Assembly: GCA_030682595.1 (NCBI GenBank)
Contig: JAUXNZ010000270.1
Span: 1 to 12,625, forward strand
Direction of reading: 5' to 3'
Length of the DNA: 12,625 bases
Source of the DNA: Rhodocyclaceae bacterium
Lineage (GTDB): Bacteria; Pseudomonadota; Gammaproteobacteria; Burkholderiales; Rhodocyclaceae
Part shown: piece by piece, positions 1-6,139 of the stretch
How positions within the stretch are numbered: the stretch's first letter is position 1
How the letters are laid out: each line of letters starts with the position of its first letter
Notes under the pieces: generated by a model
Told to the model about the DNA's origin: nothing
Database searches by the model: none
The model's input: only the letters and a program-made list of their open reading frames with translations
Translations under genes and position numbers: made by a program

Positions 1-1503
1 ACCACGCGCGCCGGCCAGTTGATCCGGGTACAGATGGCACCCGTGATTGCCGTGGTCGATATTGCGCCAGCCAGCCCGCCGCCTGAGAATGCGCCGCCGC
101 CGCGGCATATTGGCGGCTATGTGCTCGTCCTGGAAAATATCACCCGCGCGCTGGAAAGCGGGGCGCAGTGCGATCGCACGGTGCAGGTGCTGGCGGACGA
201 TACGCGCGCCGCGCTGGCCGGCATCCGCGGCAGCCTGCAGAGCCTGCGCACGGCACCCGATGCCGACAGGATCAAGACGGCGGCGGATGCGATCCATGAC
301 GAATTGCAGATTTTGACGGTGCGGCTCAACCAGTCGGCGCAGGAATATGCCAATACCCTCGTGAGTCGCTGGCCGCTCGAGGAGATGCAGGGCGCCGACC
401 TGGTGATGGCGGTGGGGCGGCGCATCGAAAGCCGGATCGGGCTGACCGCCAAGATCGACGACGTGGTGCAGGACATCTGGGTGAAGGTTGATAGTTACTC
501 GTTCACCCAGGCGCTGACCTTTCTGGCCTCCAAGCTGGAAGAAAGCTTTGCCGTCAGGCTGGTACGGCTGCGCCTGCTGCATGCTGGACGCATGTTGCAA
601 CTGGAGCTGCGCTGGGCGGGCACCGCCGTATCCTCCGAGACCCTGCTCGGCTGGCAGATCGAGCCGATGACGGTGGCGGGGGAAACCACGCCCCTGACCC
701 TGCGCGACGTGGCCGATCGCCATGGCGGCCAGTTGTCCTGCGGGCGCGACTCGGCGATCCAGCAATCATTTTTCCGCCTGCAGATTCCGCTCGCCGTGGC
801 GCAGGCCTCCGTCGATGCCGCCAACCTGGTGCAGGTGGAAAGCCGTCCCGAGTTTTACGACTTTGACCTGTTCAAGCGTGTCGGCGAGGATCATGCCCAC
901 GACGACATGCCACTCGCCGATCTTGCTTATACGGTTTTCGATACCGAAACCACGGGGCTGGAGCCCGCAGCGGGCGACGAGATCATCCAGTTCGGCGCGG
1001 TGCGCATCGTCAATAGCCGCCTGCTGCGCCACGAAAATATCGACCAACTGGTTGATCCACAGCGTCGCTTGCGGCCGGAAGGCATCAAGATTCACGGCAT
1101 TACCGAGGACATGGTGCGCGGCCAGCCGACCATCGCCAGCGTGCTGCCGCGGTTCCATGCCTTCTGCGCGGACACCGTGCTGGTGGCGCACAACGCCGCC
1201 TTCGACATGCGTTTTCTGCAACTCAAGGAAGAAAAATTGGATATCCGCTTCAACCATCCGCTGCTCGATACCCTGTTGCTGTCGGCGGTGATTCACCCCA
1301 ACCAGGAAAGCCACAAGCTCGAAGCCATCGCCGAGCGCCTCGGCATCACCATCATCGGCCGCCATACCGCGCTCGGCGATGCCATCGTCACGGCGGAAGT
1401 ATTCCTGCGCATGCTGCCCCTGCTCGCTGCAATGGGCATCCACACGCTCGGTCAGGCGCGGGCCGCGGCCGAGAAAACCTATTACGCACGCATCAAATAC
1501 TGA
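1..1503 (+). CDS. PAS/degenerate histidine-kinase-like protein with C-terminal DnaQ-type 3'-5' exonuclease (5' end outside window)
   Basis: The frame is open from base 1, so the gene begins upstream; the TTG at 19 is unlikely to be the real start. Bases 1-155 encode what looks like the end of a PAS domain (GYVLVLENIT). Next comes a helical stretch resembling a histidine-kinase dimerisation domain but lacking its phospho-histidine (TRAALAGIRGSLQSL), then a degenerate ATPase-like fold. The latter keeps an HGG motif (721-729) and a final strand like LPL, but has no recognisable DxGxG box. The last ~200 residues are a DEDDh exonuclease: Exo I DTETTGL (from 940), Exo II HNAAFD (from 1189), Exo III HTALGD (1363-1380). 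All catalytic acids and the histidine are present, so the nuclease is probably active on 3' ends of DNA or RNA. The kinase-like part is probably a non-catalytic sensor. The next gene starts 7 bases after the stop, implying co-transcription. It is not the replicative epsilon subunit, which lacks such a module. Confidence 0.88.
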   Translation, partial: TTRAGQLIRVQMAPVIAVVDIAPASPPPENAPPPRHIGGYVLVLENITRALESGAQCDRTVQVLADDTRAALAGIRGSLQSLRTAPDADRIKTAADAIHDELQILTVRLNQSAQEYANTLVSRWPLEEMQGADLVMAVGRRIESRIGLTAKIDDVVQDIWVKVDSYSFTQALTFLASKLEESFAVRLVRLRLLHAGRMLQLELRWAGTAVSSETLLGWQIEPMTVAGETTPLTLRDVADRHGGQLSCGRDSAIQQSFFRLQIPLAVAQASVDAANLVQVESRPEFYDFDLFKRVGEDHAHDDMPLADLAYTVFDTETTGLEPAAGDEIIQFGAVRIVNSRLLRHENIDQLVDPQRRLRPEGIKIHGITEDMVRGQPTIASVLPRFHAFCADTVLVAHNAAFDMRFLQLKEEKLDIRFNHPLLDTLLLSAVIHPNQESHKLEAIAERLGITIIGRHTALGDAIVTAEVFLRMLPLLAAMGIHTLGQARAAAEKTYYARIKY

Positions 1504-1510
1504 CCCTCCC

Positions 1511-2950
1511 ATGAGCACATCCACGGCACGTCCCACTCTGCACAGCCCGCTGGCGGCGATGATCCGCCGCAAGCCGATTACCGTAACCCCCGAGAGCAGT
1601 TTGCGCGAGGCCGTTGTGTTGATGTCGGAACATCGCATCGGCTCGATCATCGTCGTCGAGCCGGAAAGCCACCGGCCGCTCGGCATCTTCACCTTGCGTG
1701 ACCTGCTGCACCGCGTCGCCGCCAAACAATACGATCTCGACCAGATGATCATGTCGGTGATGAGCGGCTCGGGTCTCCTGGCGCTCAACTGGCGTGCCAC
1801 CGTCTATCAGGCGGCGCTGATGATGGCGCGGCACGGCGTGCACCACATCATCATCGTTGATGCCACCGACAAGCTGGTTGGACTGGTTTCGCAGGAAGAT
1901 ATCTATGAATTGCAAAGCGGCGGCGGCAAGGCGATCTCCGGGGCCATTCGCGGCGCGCGCGACCTGGAAGGGCTGGTCTCCGCCGCCGAGGATATCCGTC
2001 GTCTCGCCGAGCGCACGCTGGCCGAGGGCGGTGCCGCCGAGGCGCTTACCCAGTTGATCTCATCGCTCAACGATCATCTGGTGGTGCGCCTGATCGAGCT
2101 GACCAGGCAGGAATTCGACCTGCCGAAAGTGCCATGGGCCTGGCTGGCCTTTGGTTCCGAGGGACGCTTCGAGCAGACGCTCTCCACCGACCAGGATAAC
2201 GGCTTGGTGTTTGCCGCGCCCGCGAGTGAAGCGGTGGCTGTGCGCCAGGCCCTGCTGCCCTTCGCCGCCGAGGTGAATCGCCGCCTCGATGCCTGCGGCT
2301 TCCCGTTGTGCAAGGGCAACGTGATGGCGAGCAATCCGGAACTGTGCCTGTCGCTCGACGAGTGGCACCAGCGCTATGCCAGCTGGTTGCGCTCCACCAC
2401 GCCGCAGGCGCTGCTGAACGCGACGATCTACTTCGATTTTCGTCCGCTCTACGGCGATGAAGCGCTGGCCGGGGAGCTTGCCGAATGGTTGCGCAAGAAC
2501 ATTCCGGGTGCCACGCTGTTCCTGCGCTTCATGGCCGAAAATGCCTTGCGCTCCCAGCCGCCGCTGGGCCTCATCCGTGATTTCACCTTCGACGATAACA
2601 AGGAATTCCCGCACACCATCGACCTGAAAGCCAGCGGCACGCGCCTGTTCGTCGATACGGCGCGCATCCTCGCGCTGGCCAACGGTATTGGCGAAACCGG
2701 CACGCCGCAACGCCTGCGCGCTGCCGCCGAAAAAGGCAAGATCGGCCGCGATGACGTAGCCGCAATTATCGACGGTTTTTTCTTCCTGCAAAAATTGCGT
2801 CTGCGCCAGCAGCAGGAAGGCTCGCCGCTGGGTCTGGTCAACCGCATCGACCCGGAAAAGCTCAACGAGTTGGACCGTTTCGTCCTCAAAGAAGCCTTTA
2901 AACAGGCCAAGAAGCTGCAAAACCGCATTCGCCTGGATTACCGACTGTGA
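1511..2950 (+). CDS. CBS-domain protein with DUF294 (GlnD-like) nucleotidyltransferase and substrate-binding domains
   Basis: A 479-residue cytoplasmic protein. I place the start at the ATG at 1511, because the in-frame extension back to 1379 lies inside the exonuclease gene. Two CBS repeats occupy about residues 13-70 and 80-135; such pairs usually bind adenine nucleotides. A nucleotidyltransferase domain of the GlnD/DUF294 type follows, with the signature GSEGR (215-219), then EQ and the metal-binding TDQD (D227, D229). The C-terminal third, about 330-470, matches the helical DUF294 C-terminal domain. Many relatives carry an extra N-terminal cyclic-nucleotide-binding domain, which is absent here. 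There is no clear Shine-Dalgarno sequence in the 7-base gap after the exonuclease gene, which suggests translational coupling. By analogy with GlnD it may transfer a nucleotide to a protein or small molecule, but the substrate is unknown. Confidence 0.9.
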   Translation: MSTSTARPTLHSPLAAMIRRKPITVTPESSLREAVVLMSEHRIGSIIVVEPESHRPLGIFTLRDLLHRVAAKQYDLDQMIMSVMSGSGLLALNWRATVYQAALMMARHGVHHIIIVDATDKLVGLVSQEDIYELQSGGGKAISGAIRGARDLEGLVSAAEDIRRLAERTLAEGGAAEALTQLISSLNDHLVVRLIELTRQEFDLPKVPWAWLAFGSEGRFEQTLSTDQDNGLVFAAPASEAVAVRQALLPFAAEVNRRLDACGFPLCKGNVMASNPELCLSLDEWHQRYASWLRSTTPQALLNATIYFDFRPLYGDEALAGELAEWLRKNIPGATLFLRFMAENALRSQPPLGLIRDFTFDDNKEFPHTIDLKASGTRLFVDTARILALANGIGETGTPQRLRAAAEKGKIGRDDVAAIIDGFFFLQKLRLRQQQEGSPLGLVNRIDPEKLNELDRFVLKEAFKQAKKLQNRIRLDYRL

Positions 2951-3046
2951 TGTGCCGTCCCGATGTTGGCGGCGCGACTGCAGCGCCGGTTGTCACCTTG
3001 CCTTGGGGCGGCCCGGCGGCAAGGCTGCGTGTCCAGTTTGGTTCGC
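2951..3046. other. Convergent intergenic gap
   Basis: This 96-base gap separates the stops of the CBS-nucleotidyltransferase gene (+) and the YSC84 gene (-). Its main content is the 32-base GC-rich repeat at 2996-3027, which can fold and may end transcription from both sides. No T-tract typical of an intrinsic terminator follows it. Confidence 0.6.
2996..3027 (+). repeat. GC-rich intergenic repeat, copy 1
   Basis: These 32 bases recur exactly, in inverted orientation, at 5961-5992. The unit contains complementary ends CCTTGCC (2996-3002) and GGCAAGG (3018-3024), and an alternative pair GCCTTG/CAAGGC, so it can form a short hairpin. Its core CTTGGGGCGGCCCGG is also recognisable in degraded form near 7180 and 12009. 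Homology stops sharply at both ends of the 32 bases. Confidence 0.85.
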
Positions 3047-3625
3047 TCAGTTCAGTTCGTCATCCTTCCAGTATTTCATGCCCTTGACCGTGGCCTGGAG
3101 GGCGAGACCGCTCTGGGTTATTTGATACACAGTGATGCCGTCAAACAGAGCCTCGCCGCCCACCGCGGCGCCCTTGTCGCCGGCCTTGGCGGCGGCATCG
3201 GCGTGGCCGCCGAATTCCCAGCCGCTGTTGATGAATCTATCCAGCGAAGCGCGGTCGCGGAAAACAAACACCGCGCGGAAGTCTTTGGCGCCAAGCCCCA
3301 GGCCAATTCCGGCCTCGCCCATTTTCATGTATGTCTGGCGACCGCTCCGGTTGTCCCTGACCACGCCATAGCCCCCGCCGAAGCTGGCGAAAATGACATT
3401 GATATTGACGTTGCTGAACACCGCGTAACCCGGTGCAGCAGCGATCTCGGCGCGGGTCGACGGGCGCAGTTTGTACAGTTCCGTCAGCACTTCGCTGCGC
3501 ATGTCCAGCACGGCCTTGCGTTTTTCCTGCGGGGTCGTGCCGCTGGTGGTGGCACAGCCGCCCAAGGCAATGGCCAGCAGCAGGCCAAACAGTACGGTCG
3601 AGAGTCGTTGCAGTGTCGTGTGCAT
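3047..3625 (-). CDS. YSC84-family (Ysc84 actin-binding-like/lipid-binding) lipoprotein
   Basis: A 192-residue protein starting at the ATG read at 3625, chosen because GGAGGA lies 6 bases upstream and because a signal peptide follows at once. A lipobox (LGGC, Cys24) predicts lipidation and anchoring in the membrane. The body matches the bacterial YSC84 family: GYAVFSNV early, then a glycine-rich stretch, KDFRAVFVFRD with SLDRFINSGWEFGG, and the C-terminal GLALQATVKGMKYW. In eukaryotes this domain binds phosphoinositides and actin; in bacteria its role is unclear, with an envelope or lipid-binding function inferred. It begins 28 bases after the ankyrin gene stop on the same strand, so the two are probably co-transcribed. 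Confidence 0.9.
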   Translation of the reverse strand: MHTTLQRLSTVLFGLLLAIALGGCATTSGTTPQEKRKAVLDMRSEVLTELYKLRPSTRAEIAAAPGYAVFSNVNINVIFASFGGGYGVVRDNRSGRQTYMKMGEAGIGLGLGAKDFRAVFVFRDRASLDRFINSGWEFGGHADAAAKAGDKGAAVGGEALFDGITVYQITQSGLALQATVKGMKYWKDDELN

Positions 3626-3631
3626 CGTGCG

Positions 3632-3637
3632 TCCTCC
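3632..3637 (-). promoter_or_regulatory. Ribosome binding site of the YSC84 lipoprotein gene
   Basis: On the minus strand the bases read GGAGGA, 6 bases before the ATG at 3625. This fixes the start and excludes the longer in-frame extension to 3784, which would overlap the ankyrin gene. Confidence 0.85.
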
Positions 3638-3653
3638 AAGTGTGGTTGAAATG

Positions 3654-4742
3654 TTATTGCTGACCAGCCTTGATGCGCTCGGATGCGCGGCGGAACAACT
3701 GTAATGCTTCGGTGCGCCGTCCGGCGGCTTCAGCGGCGCGGGCCTGTTCGAGCAACTGGTCGATGCCTGCTTCATCGCCGCCACTGTAGCTGAGTGCGGC
3801 GCTTTGCTGCTCGGGTTGGCCGCGTTTGGCGCGAATTACCAGCGCGCTGGGGGTTTTGCCGCTGGTCTTTTCTCCGCTCGCCGTCTTGCCAGCGCCGACT
3901 TTGGGCGGCGTCGCCTGGGTCTTCAGTTCCGTCAGCGCCTGGCGATAGGCAGCGAGTGCCGCGCCGCGCTGGCCAATTGCTTCCGCCAAGCGCGCCATGC
4001 GCAAGTGTTCCTCGACCCGGTCTGGCGCGGGCAGGGAGCGCAGCGGCTTCGCTTGCGGCCTGGTAACCGCCGCGCGTGCCAGTGCGGCGAAGTTCTCGGC
4101 GTTGGTGAAGGTCTGGGCGATCCGGTAATGCCCCTGGCGCATGGCCCAGGCAACGGCGTCGTCCGCGGAGTCGTTTTTCATGGTCGGGTTGGCGCCGGCG
4201 GCCATGAGCCGCCGGGCGATGGCCTCATGTCCCTCGCGGGCCGCCATCATGACCACCGTCGAGCCATTGGTGGAGCGGGCATTGACGTCGGCCCCGGCCT
4301 CCAGCAGCCGGTCGGTGAGCTCGGCGTGGCCGGCAAAGACGGCATAGTGCAACGCTGTCCATTCACGTTCGGCGCGGTTGGCCCGGTTAACTTGGGCGCC
4401 CCGTTCCAGCAGCCATTGCATCGCTGCGCGTCGGCCCTTCCATGCCGCCAGCATCAGCGCCGTCTCGCCGTGGCGGTTGGTGCGGTGGAGGTCGGCGCCC
4501 CGGTCGATAAACAGTTCCATGAGCGGAACGTTGCCTTCCCAGGCGGCGATCATCAGGCCGGTGCCGATCTGGGCGCCTTCGAAATTCGGGTCGAGGCCCC
4601 CATCCAGCCAAGTGCGCGCCTGGCTGATGTTGCCCAGTTCCATGGCCACCGAAAAGCGGGCCGGATCGGGCAACTCGGCACGCGCCGCCATGGGCAGTAG
4701 TTGGCTAAGCAGCAGGCAAAACAGGGCAAGCAGGCGTTTCAT
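3654..4742 (-). CDS. Secreted ankyrin-repeat protein with C-terminal TPR-like helices
   Basis: A 362-residue protein from the ATG at 4742; an in-frame GTG at 4751 is possible but adds only three residues ahead of the signal peptide. Residues 1-22 are a signal peptide ending in ARA, so the protein is probably periplasmic. Four or five ankyrin repeats cover about 28-212, with typical units such as TALMLAAWKG (94-103), TALHYAVFAGH (129-139) and LLEAGADVNA (146-155). The C-terminal part has two similar helical hairpins, AEAIGQRGAALAAYRQAL (253-270) and AEAAGRRTEALQLFRRA (337-353). These look like TPR repeats and are separated by a Lys/Gly/Ser-rich linker (about 280-320). Ankyrin and TPR repeats mediate protein contacts; no enzymatic motif is visible and the partner is unknown. 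There is no good Shine-Dalgarno sequence before either start. Confidence 0.88.
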   Translation of the reverse strand: MKRLLALFCLLLSQLLPMAARAELPDPARFSVAMELGNISQARTWLDGGLDPNFEGAQIGTGLMIAAWEGNVPLMELFIDRGADLHRTNRHGETALMLAAWKGRRAAMQWLLERGAQVNRANRAEREWTALHYAVFAGHAELTDRLLEAGADVNARSTNGSTVVMMAAREGHEAIARRLMAAGANPTMKNDSADDAVAWAMRQGHYRIAQTFTNAENFAALARAAVTRPQAKPLRSLPAPDRVEEHLRMARLAEAIGQRGAALAAYRQALTELKTQATPPKVGAGKTASGEKTSGKTPSALVIRAKRGQPEQQSAALSYSGGDEAGIDQLLEQARAAEAAGRRTEALQLFRRASERIKAGQQ

Positions 4743-4802
4743 GGATGACACAGCAAGGAGGCAAGGGCGTTCAGTCTACCTGTTGCGGTAGCATTGGCCA
4801 CC

Positions 4803-5330
4803 ATGACGGCGTTGCGCTTCGGTTTATCCATTCTGGCGAGTTTGCTGCTGCATGCGGTCGTGCTCTGGCCGTTCGGTTTTTTCGTGCAGCGTCCCGCACC
4901 GGCTCCGCGTCCGGTACTGGAGGCCGTGCTGCTGGCACCCGTGCTGGCAACCCTGGAAACCACCAGCGCGCCTGCGCCTGAGTCAGTTGCCGTACCCGTC
5001 AGCAAGGCGAGCCGGCTTGACGCCGTCCCGCCAGCGCCGACTATTCCGCCCAAGCCGCGCGAGTTGCAGGGTCGGGCGCTCAACACTGCGCTGGCCGCTT
5101 TGGCCAAGCAGGAGTTTTACCCGCGCGAGGCGATCGAGCGGGGCATCGAGGGCGAGGTGATCGTGTTACTGACCCTGACGCCGAATGGCGGCGTCGCCGC
5201 AGTCGCGGTGGCGACCGGTTCAGGTTATCCCATGCTTGACGCGGCGGCACTCGCCGCGGTGCGCGGCATCAACGGCCTGCCAGCGGCGCAGCGTCAAGTT
5301 TTGCTACCGGTGCGCTTCCGGCTCGATTAA
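4803..5330 (+). CDS. TonB-family energy transducer
   Basis: A 175-residue protein. I start it at the ATG at 4803, though an in-frame TTG at 4794 is possible; no strong Shine-Dalgarno sequence is seen. The single membrane anchor at residues 7-27 carries the TonB SxxxH motif (S13, H17) needed for coupling to ExbB/ExbD. A proline/alanine-rich periplasmic linker follows (30-86), shorter than in E. coli TonB. The TonB C-terminal domain occupies about 100-175, with YPREAIERGIEGEV, a TPNGGV turn and the final VRFRLD. It would pass proton-motive energy to outer-membrane receptors. No exbB, exbD or receptor gene is in the window, so its partner system is unknown. Confidence 0.87.
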   Translation: MTALRFGLSILASLLLHAVVLWPFGFFVQRPAPAPRPVLEAVLLAPVLATLETTSAPAPESVAVPVSKASRLDAVPPAPTIPPKPRELQGRALNTALAALAKQEFYPREAIERGIEGEVIVLLTLTPNGGVAAVAVATGSGYPMLDAAALAAVRGINGLPAAQRQVLLPVRFRLD

Positions 5331-5385
5331 CTTGAAATACGCAATTTGACGCCGAGTAATCCCTTGAGCGCAGCGAACAAACTTT

Positions 5386-5406
5386 GCCCCCGCCTCTGGC
5401 GGGGGC
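5386..5406. repeat. Perfect GC hairpin and G-rich tract
   Basis: GCCCCCGCC (5386-5394) and GGCGGGGGC (5398-5406) form a perfect 9-bp stem around a three-base loop. Two further G5 runs follow up to 5418. It lies 55 bases after the tonB-like stop and may serve as a terminator stem, but no T-tract follows. It resembles GC-rich intergenic elements common in betaproteobacteria (recalled, not searched). Confidence 0.6.
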
Positions 5407-5430
5407 TGGGGGTGGGGGCCATGTAAAGGG

Positions 5431-5479
5431 GCTGACTTTCATGTTGCGGGGTGATTTTTCCCGCATCATGAAAGTCAGC
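5431..5479. terminator. Long inverted repeat, possible bidirectional terminator
   Basis: Arms of 20 bases (5431-5450 and 5460-5479) pair with a single mismatch around a nine-base loop (GTGATTTTT). The right arm contains the stop codon of the rhodanese gene (5475-5477), so the hairpin forms exactly at the end of that transcript. It sits between convergent genes, as a bidirectional terminator would. However, neither side has a strong T-tract, so a role in mRNA 3'-end stability is an equal possibility. Confidence 0.6.
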
Positions 5480-5906
5480 AGATTTTGCAGGCTTCCACGG
5501 GTAGCTTGCGTGCCAGCCAGCCCGGGCCGGACATGCTGCCGGCCATGCCTTCGGGGATGTTGTAGACCTGCGTAAGGCCCTGCGCCTGCAAAAAACGCTG
5601 CACTTGGGAAGTGCGGTTGCCGGTGCGGCAGATCAGCGCGATGGGCGCGTTCATCTTGCCGCCAGTCTTGGCCAGTACTTCCTTGAGGAAGCCGGCCGCG
5701 CCTTGCGGGTGGATCATGTTGATGAGCGTGGCGCCCTGGGCGACGCCAGTCTGCTGCCATTCGGGCGGGGTGCGGATGTCGATCAGGGTGATCTTGCCGG
5801 CGCGGGCGGCTTCGAAGGCTTCGGATGGGGTCATTTCCTGCGCGGCGGCATGGCCAGCCAGCAGCAGCGACAGGAGCAGTGCAAAAAGACGAAAATATCG
5901 GGGCAT
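5475..5906 (-). CDS. Periplasmic single-domain rhodanese (sulfurtransferase)
   Basis: A 143-residue protein with a signal peptide (about residues 1-22, ending HAAA before QE), so it acts in the periplasm. The rhodanese fold is shown by LIDIRTPPEW (41-50) and the active-site loop CRTGNR starting at Cys93, the residue that would carry the persulfide. The end of the domain reads VYNIPEGMAGSMSGPGW. The size fits the single-domain (GlpE/PspE-like) class. The protein finishes in CKIC, a CxxC pair as the last four residues (Cys140, Cys143), which is not a core rhodanese feature. It probably moves sulfane sulfur from thiosulfate or another donor, but the physiological donor and acceptor cannot be told. 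It stands alone between a convergent TonB-type gene and a divergent ABC transporter. Confidence 0.92.
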   Translation of the reverse strand: MPRYFRLFALLLSLLLAGHAAAQEMTPSEAFEAARAGKITLIDIRTPPEWQQTGVAQGATLINMIHPQGAAGFLKEVLAKTGGKMNAPIALICRTGNRTSQVQRFLQAQGLTQVYNIPEGMAGSMSGPGWLARKLPVEACKIC

Positions 5907-5960
5907 GGAGATGGGGCAGGATGTTGTTGATAACGTCCGAATTTTATCGCATTACCCCAA

Positions 5961-5992
5961 CAGCCTTGCCGCCGGGCCGCCCCAAGGCAAGG
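5961..5992 (-). repeat. GC-rich intergenic repeat, copy 2 (inverted)
   Basis: An exact inverted copy of 2996-3027. It lies 54 bases before the rhodanese start, in the gap shared with the divergent ABC transporter, so here it would be in a 5' leader or promoter region rather than at a gene end. Confidence 0.85.
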
Positions 5993-6075
5993 CGGCACGC
6001 GGCGCCAGCCGCAATCCGCTCCCAAGCCAGAACAAACCACCCCCGTGATTAACGAGCAAAGCAAGCCGCTTGGAA

Positions 6076-6106
6076 CCCCCCGCGGGGGGGGGCGAAGGGG
6101 GCGGGT
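6076..6106. repeat. GC palindrome plus G-run tract upstream of the permease gene
   Basis: Bases 6076-6089 form the perfect palindrome CCCCCCGCGGGGGG. The + strand then carries a nine-G run (6084-6092), a five-G run (6097-6101) and GGG (6103-6105), which meets the loose pattern for a G-quadruplex. It ends about 34 bases before the permease ATG. Structure and function are untested. Confidence 0.5.
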
Positions 6107-6139
6107 GTTTCAGCATCCAGCTTGGTATAGTCCGCCCCG

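Noticed and set aside
1379..1510. N-terminal extension of the CBS-nucleotidyltransferase gene
   Set aside because: It lies within the exonuclease gene and its translation is Arg/Ser/Pro-rich out-of-frame sequence; the ATG at 1511 directly precedes the CBS domain.
766..1800. Long minus-strand open frame (344 codons) opposite the exonuclease and CBS genes
   Set aside because: It is antisense to two well-supported domains and its composition is that of a mirrored GC-rich gene; no domain recognised.
2060..2920. Minus-strand open frame of 286 codons opposite the nucleotidyltransferase gene
   Set aside because: Antisense to a clear DUF294 domain, no ribosome site or recognisable motif.
2963..3649. 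Plus-strand open frame of 228 codons opposite the YSC84 gene
   Set aside because: The minus strand has a signal peptide, lipobox and strong ribosome site; this frame is its shadow.
3804..4700. Plus-strand open frame of 298 codons opposite the ankyrin gene
   Set aside because: The minus strand shows repeated ankyrin motifs; the opposite frame has none.
6126..6131. TATAGT as a -10 box for the permease operon
   Set aside because: No acceptable -35 at the right spacing, and transcription would start only a base or two before the ATG.
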